DNA of 64,000 nucleotides from Megamonas sp. UBA1796 (GCA_002319795.1 DCFU01000012.1:9984-73983), one strand, 5' to 3'; shown: positions 27,146 to 35,956, numbered from the stretch's first letter. The notes: a model not told the origin generated them from the letters alone. Numbers and translations: made by a program.

Positions 27146-27485
27146 TATAAACCGCCCCCTCCTAAAAAACGCAGCTATAATAATATTATCAAATTATTGT
27201 CTGCAGCAGCCTCTCCTACATATCCGGACATCATAGCAGATATGCGGCATAGTCTCTCCTCGTGGAATCGCATCTTTAGACGCCCTTATATTTTGATGCT
27301 TTCTGCTATAATTGCACGCACAGAAGACTTTTTTATAATATATTTGACTAGGAAGCCTGTACCTTTAAGATATAGGTTTTTGTTTTATTTTTCAAGTCCC
27401 ACGAAAAGTATTTTATACCAGGCAAGTTCCATCTTCTTTAAATTTTCCATCCAAAGCCTTTCTGCACCGACACTTAATACTTCTC

Positions 27486-27514
27486 TTGACAATTCTTATT
27501 CTATTACTTACACT
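27486..27514 (+). promoter_or_regulatory. Strong promoter of the acetyltransferase leader
   Basis: TTGACA and TACACT with the ideal 17-base spacer. Transcription should begin near 27521, giving an unusually long leader of about 300 bases before the acetyltransferase gene. The preceding 340 bp (27146-27485) show nothing I can name. Confidence 0.7.
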
Positions 27515-27549
27515 GAAAGAAGTTCCAATCGGAAGGGAGGCCAGCCGTC

Positions 27550-27684
27550 ATGACAAATTCTAAGCAAACCATATCCTATGCCATATCGCAAATTTTCATT
27601 GTGCGTTTTGCGCAGCAAGGGATATGTATACCCTTTTCCCAACAAACACGGAGAAGAATTTTGTCAAGGCTGCTGACTACCTAG
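27550..27684 (+). CDS. Upstream ORF (44-residue leader peptide) of the acetyltransferase gene
   Basis: A small frame with a very strong ribosome site (GGAAGGGAGG, 9 bases before ATG), beginning about 30 bases after the proposed transcription start. It encodes MTNSKQTISYAISQIFIVRF followed by AQQGICIPFSQQTRRRILSR and LLTT. The segment IFIV recalls the IFVI stalling motif of the ErmC leader peptide, and three consecutive Arg codons follow later; both are only suggestive. The stop lies 33 bases before an intrinsic terminator. This is the layout of ribosome-mediated attenuation of antibiotic resistance genes. It could instead be a remnant of a longer gene. Confidence 0.5.
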   Translation: MTNSKQTISYAISQIFIVRFAQQGICIPFSQQTRRRILSRLLTT

Positions 27685-27717
27685 AGCATATGTACTTTAA
27701 ACATGACTATGGTACAG

Positions 27718-27742
27718 GACGCCGTGCAGGCGTCTTTTTTTT
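27718..27742 (+). terminator. Intrinsic terminator inside the acetyltransferase leader
   Basis: Six-base-pair stem GACGCC/GGCGTC, loop GTGCA, then eight T residues. It lies between the leader ORF and the acetyltransferase gene, 84 bases before the latter's ATG, so it must be bypassed for expression. I could not find a clear competing antiterminator by eye. Confidence 0.8.
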
Positions 27743-27825
27743 GCCTAAAAGCGGGATTAGCCGCAGCTACAAAATAACTACCTCCTCAAAACAATCACCG
27801 CCGAGAACATAGGGAGGACAACTGA

Positions 27826-28482
27826 ATGCATACAGATTTCCATACAATCAATATAAAAAAATGGCCCGGTGCGCAAATGTATCATTACTTTACAGAAATG
27901 GTCACTACAACGACTTACTCTGTGACCGTCAGGCTCGATATTACGCCGCTCAGGCAAGTCCTGCAGAAAAAACGTTTACGGCTGTTCCCGATATATCTGT
28001 ATCTGGTTACACATTCGCTCAGCAAACAGCCGGAGTTTTGTATTGCTCTGCAAGATAAGACCTTAGGATATTGGGATGTCCTGCATCCCTACTATCCGGT
28101 ATTCCATAAGAAAGATAAGACCATTACCTTTATCTCGACAAGATACGATCCTGCTTTCAACGTATTTTACGAAAATTGCCGGACAGATATCCAAAATGCC
28201 CTGACTGACCGACAAGCAGCCTATGCCAAGGCGACTTCCGATAATTACATTATTTCCTGCATTCCTTGGTTTTCTTTCGACAGTTTATCAATGCATCTGC
28301 AAAATGCGCAAAATTATTACGCGCCGATTTTTGAATCTGGCAAACCGGTCGTAAATGGAAATAAAACCATTATGCCACTGTCAATCACGGTAAATCACGC
28401 AACGCTGGCAGGATACCATATAAGCCTGTTTCTGAAGGACTTGCAGGCTTGCCTGAACCATCCGGAAATCTGGCTGTCATAA
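27826..28482 (+). CDS. Chloramphenicol acetyltransferase-like protein (divergent CAT)
   Basis: A 218-residue protein of the trimeric CAT (type A) family, which transfers acetyl from acetyl-CoA to a hydroxyl of chloramphenicol. Matching landmarks are the substrate-side FPIYLYLVTHSLSKQPEFCIAL region (about 54-75), IPWFSFDSLS (about 146-155), and the active site. Classical CAT has HHxxxDG; here it is NHATLAG (190-196), so the catalytic His (191) remains but the conserved Asp is Ala and the first His is Asn. Resistance activity is therefore uncertain. An AGGGAGG ribosome site precedes the ATG. An upstream CCTCC (27781-27785) could mask it. It is probably controlled by the leader described above. 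Confidence 0.8.
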   Translation: MHTDFHTINIKKWPGAQMYHYFTEMVTTTTYSVTVRLDITPLRQVLQKKRLRLFPIYLYLVTHSLSKQPEFCIALQDKTLGYWDVLHPYYPVFHKKDKTITFISTRYDPAFNVFYENCRTDIQNALTDRQAAYAKATSDNYIISCIPWFSFDSLSMHLQNAQNYYAPIFESGKPVVNGNKTIMPLSITVNHATLAGYHISLFLKDLQACLNHPEIWLS

Positions 28483-28509
28483 AACTGACCCACCAATCCT
28501 ATACAAAAC

Positions 28510-28560
28510 AAACGGGACATACAGCGTAGAATTCGATGCTGTATATCCCGTTTGCTCTTT
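28510..28560. terminator. Bidirectional terminator between CAT-like and MerR genes
   Basis: Long stem AAACGGGA-C-ATACAGC / GCTGTAT-A-TCCCGTTT (one mismatch) with a 12-base loop, followed on the plus strand by GCTCTTTTT. It separates two convergent genes. Confidence 0.85.
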
Positions 28561-29370
28561 TTACACTTTGGCTTGTTTTACAGGAAAATAAATTTGCGTC
28601 ACAAAATTATCCGGCGATTTTTCCGTATCCGGGCCGGTTTGATATTGCTCATATGGTGGTGCAGCAAGCGTATAACCATTTTGCTGCAGCCATTCGATTC
28701 CCTTGCAGTAGGCCTCACTGAGTTTCGCATAAGGTCCCTTACAGATGGTCGTGACGCAAAGCCCGCCCGCCAGTATACGCGTATATCGATTCGGCGCAGC
28801 AACAGGCAAGGCTACCTCGGTATCGTTAGCCTGCGGATCAAATTCTTTCGCATGATAAATAGAAATCGGCGCACCGCTGACTTGATATTTTTCCTTAGCA
28901 GCGATTCCAAATAATTTACCAATGTATTTTCCATAGTCATCTATCCCCATGGTTTGCCGGCTATGCAGAATATATTGGGCAGGTGTTTCGATAAGTTGTA
29001 CTTCAATATCATCAATAAATGACATTATATCAACTCCTTTTTGCAGATTTGCGAGGTCAAATTCCAGACTGGCCTCAAGATTTTTATAGTGTTCAGCTTT
29101 ATCGTGCAATTCTTGTTTTTTCCTGCATATCTGCTGCATGAGATAATCATTATCCCGGACAGACAGCAGTATAGCTATTTCTTCCAATGAAAAATCATCG
29201 CTTTTCAAGCGATTAATAAAAAGCATCTCGCGAAGCTGCCCCAGTACGTAAGACCGGTAGCCGCTTTCCAGCTCAATATGTGCAGGCTTTATAAGGTTGA
29301 TTTTATCATAATAACGCAGCGTCCTGGTCGTAACACCGCAGATACGGGAGAATTCTCCAATTGAAAGCAT
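28561..29370 (-). CDS. MerR-family multidrug-type regulator with GyrI-like ligand domain
   Basis: 269 residues, BmrR-like architecture. The N-terminal MerR winged helix is at 1-70 (MLSIGEFSRICGVTTRTLRYYDKINLI), followed by a coiled-coil dimer helix at about 80-115. A C-terminal GyrI/AraC-effector-binding domain, about 120-265, usually binds hydrophobic cations or other small drugs. A GGAGGAGC site precedes the ATG. Its own promoter has the special MerR geometry, so it is autoregulated and probably activates itself when a ligand is bound. No efflux pump lies in the same direction, so targets other than itself are unknown. Confidence 0.9.
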   Translation of the reverse strand: MLSIGEFSRICGVTTRTLRYYDKINLIKPAHIELESGYRSYVLGQLREMLFINRLKSDDFSLEEIAILLSVRDNDYLMQQICRKKQELHDKAEHYKNLEASLEFDLANLQKGVDIMSFIDDIEVQLIETPAQYILHSRQTMGIDDYGKYIGKLFGIAAKEKYQVSGAPISIYHAKEFDPQANDTEVALPVAAPNRYTRILAGGLCVTTICKGPYAKLSEAYCKGIEWLQQNGYTLAAPPYEQYQTGPDTEKSPDNFVTQIYFPVKQAKV

Positions 29371-29413
29371 ATTGCTCCTCCTTTTCTTTTATTCTGACAG
29401 CTATCATGCTTTT

Positions 29414-29444
29414 AGTATATGGCTTGACGCAGCGTCAATGTCAA
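29414..29444 (-). promoter_or_regulatory. MerR-type promoter/operator
   Basis: On the minus strand TTGACA and TATACT are separated by 19 bases instead of 17. The spacer holds the perfect dyad TTGACGC-T-GCGTCAA (29424-29438). This is the classic layout in which a MerR activator twists an over-long spacer. It drives the regulator gene itself. Confidence 0.85.
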
Positions 29445-29500
29445 GAAAAATTTGTATACTCTGCCTATGTTTCATGTACGGACATACAAAAACAGGAAAA

Positions 29501-29531
29501 GAGACAATGCCGGAAATAGTTGCATTGTCTC
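29501..29531 (-). terminator. Intrinsic terminator after the first DMT exporter gene
   Basis: Perfect 10-bp stem GAGACAATGC/GCATTGTCTC with an 11-base loop, followed on the minus strand by TTTTCC. It lies 121 bases after the exporter stop. Confidence 0.75.
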
Positions 29532-29652
29532 TTGCAATGTGGGTATTTTGCGTACAAATTTTAAACTGGTCTTATGGTTTGCATCTCAACAATCGATGGA
29601 TTTCCAGAGTTGCCCGGAAGGACCATCGGCATGCAATTATAGGTCCAGAATT

Positions 29653-30594
29653 TTAACGATGTAGGTAAGGCATTCGTAAAATACCTGTACCGAGCGATAC
29701 TCCAACAACCACCAGCAGCAATGCCAATATATGCTCCAGCCGCAGGGGCTCTCCCAAAAACACCACCGAAGCAAACACTCCGGCTATCGGTATTCCATTT
29801 TGAAAAAGAGAGGATTTTGATGCCCCTATACGTTGGATTCCCGTATTCCACCACCAGGCTCCCATAGCCGTATTAATAAAACTGGAAAAGAGGAGTACCG
29901 CCATCGGCAATGGTGCAAAGGCCGCTGAATCATACCACACAGAATTTACACCGATGCCAAACAGCAAGAGCCCGACGGATGCTGCCAGATGTGTATAGGC
30001 TGTCACAACCAGTACCGGAAGCTCACGCGTACAATATTTGATAAAAAGCGAACCTGTAACAGCTGTCAAGGTTGCCATGAACATAACCAGATCGCCCGTA
30101 AGCGTCGCAGTCCCCTGCGCCTTGCCCCAGACAACGATTGCTACACCGCAAAAACCAAGAACTATCCCGACTGTCTTAGTCTTCGACAAGGGTTCTCCGG
30201 CCCAGCGACTTGCCATGAGTGATGTACATAGTGGATTCAGTCCCAGGATAAGTGCTGCATGTGTTGCACTGGTTGCCGCAACACCCCAGGAAAGTGACAA
30301 ATGATGCAGAAAAATTGAAAACAATGCTACCCCCGAAAGCGGCAGAAACAGCCTTTTAGGAATCCTGCACAGACCGTATGTTTTGAAAACGATCGGCACC
30401 AGTAAACAGGTTGCCAGTGATATACGAATGGGTGCAAGGGCCAGCGGCGGAAAAAAATATGTGAGATATTTAATCATAACTACATTAATGCCCCAAAGTA
30501 TCACGACAAAAAGCAACAGAAACACTGTGCTGCGCATCGAAGACAGCTTCGCACCGTCCTGCGGATTCTTTAAGACAATTTCTGTTTCTGCCAT
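29653..30594 (-). CDS. EamA/DMT-family metabolite exporter
   Basis: Ten-helix inner-membrane protein (313 residues from the chosen start) built of two EamA repeats, as in the RhaT/RarD group. Repeat signatures are VVILWGINVVMIKYL and ALAPIRISLATCLL in the first half, and ASKSSLFQNGIPIAGVFASVVFLGEPL in the second. The ATG chosen has AGGGGGA 9 bases upstream; a start 18 codons earlier has none. It is divergent from the AraC-type gene, which is 147 bp away and may control it. Exporters of this family move amino acids, nucleosides or drugs; the substrate is unknown. Confidence 0.85.
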   Translation of the reverse strand: MAETEIVLKNPQDGAKLSSMRSTVFLLLFVVILWGINVVMIKYLTYFFPPLALAPIRISLATCLLVPIVFKTYGLCRIPKRLFLPLSGVALFSIFLHHLSLSWGVAATSATHAALILGLNPLCTSLMASRWAGEPLSKTKTVGIVLGFCGVAIVVWGKAQGTATLTGDLVMFMATLTAVTGSLFIKYCTRELPVLVVTAYTHLAASVGLLLFGIGVNSVWYDSAAFAPLPMAVLLFSSFINTAMGAWWWNTGIQRIGASKSSLFQNGIPIAGVFASVVFLGEPLRLEHILALLLVVVGVSLGTGILRMPYLHR

Positions 30595-30741
30595 TCGAAA
30601 AATCCCCCTGTTAGTAACATTTAGCATGATTTTAAAATTCATATCCATGTGTTATTATTATCATATACCATACATAATTGCTATGCCTGCATTATCCCAT
30701 ATTTTTTTAGCACAATCTTGTCTTATAAGGAAGTGGTTTTT

Positions 30742-31620
30742 TTGACCCTTACATCGACCCTGCCACAAAACTGTCGTCCAAGGCCTGCCGATTTTTCCGT
30801 AGACATTCACTGTAGCGAGCACTACGGCCCCGGCACGGTTTTTGCACGACATTGGCACGAGCATCTCGAGCTGCTCCACTTTGTAGCCGGCAGTGCACAG
30901 CTGTCCTGTGGAAAATCCTTGCTCGCGGTGCAGCCAGGCAACAGCATCATCATAAACAGCGATGAGTCCCATAGCTGCGAAAGCACCGGAACTTACTTGC
31001 GTTATTATGTAATCGAATTTGATTTTTCATTCTTTGGCAGCCCATCAACAGACGCCTGTCAAACAAACTATCTTTTGCCCTTGCTGCAAAACCGCCTGCT
31101 CTTTAAAAACGAATGTCCTGCTTCCGAACAGCTTCAGCAAATCATCCAAAGACTCATTGCGGAATATACCAGTCACACCTACGGTTACGAATTAGCAGTC
31201 AAAGCATCCATCTACGATTTTTTGGCATTTCTCTTGCGGCATAACATCAAAAAAACGCTGTCCCACACTGCTAAGGAAAAACAACGCAGGGAATTCGCCC
31301 GGCTCCAGCTTACCCTGACCTATATGGACGAGCATTGCCGCGAGAACCTTCGTCCAGCTGAACTGGCACAACATGCCAAAATGAATCTGTCACAATTCTA
31401 TCGGGCAGTAAAATGCATGACTGGTACCTCTCCCGGAGATTATCTCCTGCAATGTCGCTTAAAAAAGGCCCTTACCTGTCTGAGCGATCCATCTCTCAAT
31501 ATCACAGAAGCCGCTCTCATCTCGGGTTTTGATGACAGTAATTATTTCAGCCGTCAATTCAAAAAACATTATCAACAGACTCCATCCGAATTTCGTAAAA
31601 AAATTTTCACCAAAATCTGA
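30742..31620 (+). CDS. AraC-family regulator
   Basis: About 292 residues. An N-terminal cupin sensor (FARHWHEHLELLHFVAG, about 34-50) is followed by a C-terminal AraC DNA-binding domain (LRPAELAQHAKMNLSQFYRAVKCMTG and ITEAALISGFDDSNYFSRQFKKH). The start is best placed at a TTG preceded by AAGGAAGTGG. The open frame extends 31 codons further, but only through AT-rich sequence without a ribosome site. It is divergent from the DMT exporter and probably activates it in response to a small molecule. Confidence 0.85.
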   Translation: MTLTSTLPQNCRPRPADFSVDIHCSEHYGPGTVFARHWHEHLELLHFVAGSAQLSCGKSLLAVQPGNSIIINSDESHSCESTGTYLRYYVIEFDFSFFGSPSTDACQTNYLLPLLQNRLLFKNECPASEQLQQIIQRLIAEYTSHTYGYELAVKASIYDFLAFLLRHNIKKTLSHTAKEKQRREFARLQLTLTYMDEHCRENLRPAELAQHAKMNLSQFYRAVKCMTGTSPGDYLLQCRLKKALTCLSDPSLNITEAALISGFDDSNYFSRQFKKHYQQTPSEFRKKIFTKI

Positions 31621-31637
31621 TTTTGCAACAAAAAAAC

Positions 31638-31696
31638 AAACACGAAGCATTATAGCACAACCAAACTCGTCCTTCTGTGCCATACGCTTCGTGTTT
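31638..31696. terminator. Long bidirectional terminator
   Basis: Outer stem AAACACGAAGC/GCTTCGTGTTT (11 bp) and inner stem TATAGCACA/TGTGCCATA. On the minus strand it is followed by GTTTTTTTG. It ends the chemoreceptor gene and probably also the AraC gene. Confidence 0.8.
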
Positions 31697-31721
31697 GCCT
31701 TCTTAAACTAAAATTTTTCTG

Positions 31722-33443
31722 TCAAACCTTGAATTTCCGAACCTCTTTTTGCAAACCCTCCGCCATATTCGCTAAATGCTGGCTGGCCGAAGCAATTTCC
31801 TCAACAGATGCGGACTGTTCCTGGGTAGCTGCTGATATCGTCTGCGTCTGTTCTGAAGCTCGTTTGCTCTCACTATCGATTTCCTGTACCGCCTGAACAA
31901 CATTCCTCGTACCACTCGTGATTTCTTCAATAGCTGCTGAAATCTCATGCACCTGATTTGTCATATTACGAACCATATCGAGGATAGCCCCAAAACTCTG
32001 CCCCGCAAACGATACGACCTCTGCCCCATGGCTGACCTCCCGTTTTCCATCCTCCATGAAAGTGACCGCACTATCCGTTTTCTCCTGCACCTCGTGGATA
32101 AGTTCCGTTATCTGTTTTGCCGCTTCCTGTGACTGCTCCGCCAGCTTACGGACCTCTTCAGCAACTACAGCAAAGCCTCTGCCCGCTTCACCCGCTCTCG
32201 CGGCTTCAATCGCCGCATTCAGTGCCAGGAGATTTGTCTGCCCCGAAATATTTGAAATGGCATCCACGATTTGTCCGATTTGCTTGGAATGCTCCTCCAG
32301 TTCTCCAATAACAGCTGAAGTTGCATTGGTTTTATCCTCTATAATCTTCATTTGTGTTACCGCTTTTTGTATCGCACCCTCTCCCTCATTTGCCGTTGTC
32401 GCCGTTTTTTCTGCAGAGGCCGAAACAACAGAGGTATTCGACGCTACCTGCGTAATCGCTGTCGAGATCTGCTGCACAATATTATTGGCATGCTCTGTCA
32501 GACGCAGTTGCTTTTCCGCCCCCTGGGCAACTTCGGTCACCGAATCAGCAACCTGATTTGAAGCCTGCGCCGATTGCTCTGCACTTGCTGTAAGCTGCTC
32601 TGAAGACGCCGCGAGCTGTTCTGAAGTACCACTCAACTGTTTCATTAATTGCCGGATATGGTTCTTCATTTTATCGACTGCACGTGAAACCGAACCAAAT
32701 TCACTTCCATCCTGTAAACTTTCCTGATGTATTTCCCTGGAAAAATCCCCAGTCGAAAGAATTTCCAGATATTCTACAACATCATGTAAGCGAAGTGAAA
32801 TCTGCCGGGCAATGAACCATCCCAGCAAAACACCCAACAAAATCGACAAGATACCGATAGACCAAAAGAGTTTATTGGCAAAGGCAGATTCCTCTTCTGC
32901 CTGCACATACATTTCCCCCGCAGATGTTGTCACATCAACCGATAAATCATACAAATCACCCGTAAATTTGTCGACTGAAGCCTTCCCCTCCCGGGTAAAG
33001 AGCTCATACGCTGCCGTATTCTCATTCCGCCCTGCCAGATCCAATACGCGCGTTTTCACACTGCGATATTGTGTAATCTCATCCTTCAACAATTTTAGCT
33101 TGTTCCTTTGGTCGTCCGGAATAGAAAGCTGTTCAAATTTCGACAGATTTTCATCAAAGGCCTTGCTTCTCTCCGAAATATCTGTCAATAATACCTGATT
33201 TTCCTTATCATCCACTGTAAGCATCAATGCATAGGTATCCGCCTCAACCTTCCGAATATGCGCCCGGCTGTCGTTGATCAATGCTACAGCCTGTAGTTTA
33301 TCCGTATACAGCCTACTCATAGACTCATTCGCCTGAGTCAGAAAATAAGAGCCTATACCATCAACAAGAAGTATTGCTATTGAGGATACAGCTATAAGCA
33401 CCCCTAATTTCTGTACAACCTTCAAATTTTTCAACCAGCCCAT
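31722..33443 (-). CDS. Methyl-accepting chemotaxis protein with four-helix-bundle sensor
   Basis: Complete 573-residue chemoreceptor. Membrane helices are at about 10-32 and 188-210, bracketing a 4HB_MCP sensor (YTDKLQAVALINDSRAHIRKVEAD). HAMP follows at about 211-265, then the cytoplasmic coiled-coil signalling domain with the conserved tip NLLALNAAIEAARAGEAGRG. It would signal through CheW/CheA to the flagellar motor. The sensor resembles those of many Firmicute receptors whose ligands are unknown. A GGGAGG site precedes the ATG. It is a single-gene unit with its own terminator. Confidence 0.93.
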   Translation of the reverse strand: MGWLKNLKVVQKLGVLIAVSSIAILLVDGIGSYFLTQANESMSRLYTDKLQAVALINDSRAHIRKVEADTYALMLTVDDKENQVLLTDISERSKAFDENLSKFEQLSIPDDQRNKLKLLKDEITQYRSVKTRVLDLAGRNENTAAYELFTREGKASVDKFTGDLYDLSVDVTTSAGEMYVQAEEESAFANKLFWSIGILSILLGVLLGWFIARQISLRLHDVVEYLEILSTGDFSREIHQESLQDGSEFGSVSRAVDKMKNHIRQLMKQLSGTSEQLAASSEQLTASAEQSAQASNQVADSVTEVAQGAEKQLRLTEHANNIVQQISTAITQVASNTSVVSASAEKTATTANEGEGAIQKAVTQMKIIEDKTNATSAVIGELEEHSKQIGQIVDAISNISGQTNLLALNAAIEAARAGEAGRGFAVVAEEVRKLAEQSQEAAKQITELIHEVQEKTDSAVTFMEDGKREVSHGAEVVSFAGQSFGAILDMVRNMTNQVHEISAAIEEITSGTRNVVQAVQEIDSESKRASEQTQTISAATQEQSASVEEIASASQHLANMAEGLQKEVRKFKV

Positions 33444-33498
33444 AGAAAGTCCTCCCTTTCATAATATTAAATCATGCAGACAGTTATCCCTACCTATG

Positions 33499-33751
33499 TC
33501 AGATTTTCATCAATGAAGTATGGAAAATGGTTGCTCCCTTCTGTAATGGATTTAGAACACATTCTTTATTGGTAACATAAATTTTATCGCCTTGTTCCGT
33601 GATAGCAATAGGAGTGTTGGAAAAGAATAAAGGGACTCGCTCACAAAATCCCTATCTCGCCGTACATATAAACTGTCAGAGTGATACAAAATTCCAGCTG
33701 TCCATCCCTATCAATAGCAAAACGCGCACCAAATTTATGTAATTTTCCGTC
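33499..33751 (-). pseudogene. Decayed gene remnant of unknown family
   Basis: On the minus strand two adjoining frames look like real protein. The first is a stretch reading KLHKFGARFAIDRDGQLEFC then ITLTVYMYGE (from 33751). After a frame change near 33655 comes GFCERVPLFFSNTPIAITEQ, then GDKIYVTNKECVLNPLQKGA, then TIFHTSLMKI and a stop. Neither has a start codon or ribosome site. The codon choice and residue mix are those of coding sequence, so this is probably the 3' end of a lost gene with one frameshift. I do not recognise the family. The remaining 390 bp up to the cyclase gene are AT-rich and hold only a weak hairpin (33804-33830). Confidence 0.35.
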
Positions 33752-34138
33752 TTAATTTATACTATTAGTTCGCTATAAAAAACAATACTCCTTTAAGGAC
33801 AGTCAGATTTTACTATTAGAATCTGTTTTTGTATATCAAGAACCTCAGGGTTCTACTATCCATACAAGATATTGTTTATTTTATATGAGCATATTACACA
33901 TTTTGTATATGGAACTTACTATTTTTTCTTCTGAGACCCCACCCATAAAAATCCCGATTTACAGTACCATGTCATTTCCTCACAAAGCAGCTGTAGTAGA
34001 CATTAAAGAATAAGTATTATATACTATTCACAACCATTTTATCTCCAACCAGCTTTATATTCTCAAACCCAAAATCGCATTATTTACGTTGTTTTAACAG
34101 AAAATTTTGTTATTTTATGATAAGGAGCGCTGGGACTT

Positions 34139-35956
34139 ATGCTACATCTATCAGACAAATCAATAAAATCTCAAATAAGATATTTGCTATTTCATGCTCT
34201 GATCCTCAATATGCTCTTGATCAGCGTTATTGTATTTTATTATTGGACCTCCTCCATTGATGAAACGCTTATCTATTCCCAGGATGCAACCACACAGACG
34301 GTATTGGAAAAAATAAAAAGTTTCATTAATATTCCTCTCCGTATAAATGAAACAAACCGGGATTTCCTCGAAAAGGGGCTGGTTGACATAAACGACCAGG
34401 CCGCCACCGTCAAATTCTTCAGCAGCGTTATGCATTCGGCGGATGATAACGTCTATAGTTTCAGCTACGGAACGATCGATGGCAACTATTTTGGCGTACG
34501 CCGCAACAGACAAAATGAACTGGAATTTATGATGAGCAGCCCGGAAACCAATCATCGTTCTACTTACTATGCGCTAAGCAATAACTTCACAAGGGTGGAT
34601 GTTACACAGCGTTTAGATTATTTCGACCCCCGCACACGTGATTGGTATATCTCAGCCGCACAAAACGAAAATTCAACATTTTCCGCTATTTATCAGCATT
34701 TTGTTATGAAGGACCTTGCCATTTCCGCCTCCTGCCCTATCTTTGATCAAAATGACCATCTCATCGGTGTGCTGGGCACACATATAACCTTAAGCAAGTT
34801 GAATGATGAATTGAAAAATATTGTACAAAACAAAAAAGCCCAGGCCTACATCTTGGAAAAAAAGACTGGAAATATCATTGCCAACAGCGAGGATGAAGCA
34901 AACTTTACCACCGATGCAGAGGGAAAATTGCACCGCATAAACATTGAGGATATCCAAAATCCGCCTATAAAGAACGCCTATCATTCCTATATAGAAAATG
35001 ATGAGGAAAATCCTCCTACCCTTGCAGAAGCACAGGACTTTTATATAAAAGTTTCCGAATTCAATGGTCCCGGCATTGAATGGCTCATTATTACGGCGAT
35101 TCCTGAAAACACTTATACCATAGCCATCCAGACAAGCCTGCGCATCTCTATTATACTTTCTCTCATCATTCTGCTTCTTTCCGCCTATGTCTGCTCGAAA
35201 AAAATTGATAAATATTTGCTGCCTGTCTACGAGCTCATAAAAACAACCCAGAGCTTTGCCGAAGGTGATTTTTCCTCCCGGGCAAAAACTGCCGAAAATA
35301 ACGAGATTGGCATACTCGGTTCTGCCTTCAATCATATGGCAGAGCATTTGTCGATGCTCATCAATAATCTGGAGCAAAAGGTCACCGAACGGACCGCCGA
35401 GCTAAAACAAAAGAATGAGACCCTTTTGGAAGCAACAGAAAAATTAGAACAATTTTTACAAATTGATTTCCTTACCGGGCTTTATAACCGGCGGTTTATA
35501 GTTATGCAATTAGAAAATTCCATTACGAAGTTTGAAAAAACCAACGAATTATTTTCTATTCTTATGGTCGATATTGACTTTTTTAAAAAAATAAATGACC
35601 AGTTTGGTCATGACTGCGGAGACTTTGTTTTGCAGGAGATCTCCGGTGTTTTTAAAAAATTTGCTGAAAAAGATGCTTATATTTCACGCTGGGGAGGCGA
35701 AGAATTTTTGGTTCTGCTGCCAGATTGTGATGCAGCGGCAGCCTTTTCCTATGCGGAGAAAATAAGGACAACCATCGAGTCACATGCTTTTATCTGCGGA
35801 AAAAACATTATAAAAATCACCCTGACACTTGGACTTTCTACATATACCTCACCAATATCCCTTGACCAGATCGTCAAGGAAGCCGATATTGCCGTCTATA
35901 ACGGCAAAAAAAACGGACGCAACCGCACAGAAGTCTTTGCTTCAGCAACGCCATAA
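34139..35956 (+). CDS. Membrane-bound diguanylate cyclase (dCache-HAMP-GGDEF)
   Basis: 605-residue c-di-GMP synthase. A helix at about 18-38 and another at about 330-350 enclose a periplasmic dCache_1 sensor (YFDPRTRDWYISA is the typical PAS-like motif). A HAMP segment (YELIKTTQSFAEGDFSSRAKT) and coiled coil follow. The GGDEF domain starts with LTGLYNRRF, with DIDFFKKINDQFGHDCGD and an intact GGEEF active site in RWGGEEFLVLLP. The usual inhibitory RxxD site just before it is not present (EKDAYISR in its place), so product feedback may be absent. AAGGAG lies before the ATG. No EAL domain is present. It probably controls surface attachment or motility in response to a small ligand. Confidence 0.93.
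   Translation: MLHLSDKSIKSQIRYLLFHALILNMLLISVIVFYYWTSSIDETLIYSQDATTQTVLEKIKSFINIPLRINETNRDFLEKGLVDINDQAATVKFFSSVMHSADDNVYSFSYGTIDGNYFGVRRNRQNELEFMMSSPETNHRSTYYALSNNFTRVDVTQRLDYFDPRTRDWYISAAQNENSTFSAIYQHFVMKDLAISASCPIFDQNDHLIGVLGTHITLSKLNDELKNIVQNKKAQAYILEKKTGNIIANSEDEANFTTDAEGKLHRINIEDIQNPPIKNAYHSYIENDEENPPTLAEAQDFYIKVSEFNGPGIEWLIITAIPENTYTIAIQTSLRISIILSLIILLLSAYVCSKKIDKYLLPVYELIKTTQSFAEGDFSSRAKTAENNEIGILGSAFNHMAEHLSMLINNLEQKVTERTAELKQKNETLLEATEKLEQFLQIDFLTGLYNRRFIVMQLENSITKFEKTNELFSILMVDIDFFKKINDQFGHDCGDFVLQEISGVFKKFAEKDAYISRWGGEEFLVLLPDCDAAAAFSYAEKIRTTIESHAFICGKNIIKITLTLGLSTYTSPISLDQIVKEADIAVYNGKKNGRNRTEVFASATP

Noticed and set aside
27624..27812. 62-codon frame in the acetyltransferase leader
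   Set aside because: It reads straight through the terminator stem and T-run; the frame starting at 27550 has a much better ribosome site and ends before the terminator.
29372..29656. 94-codon plus-strand frame between MerR and exporter genes
   Set aside because: It covers the MerR promoter dyad and the exporter terminator, and has no ribosome site.
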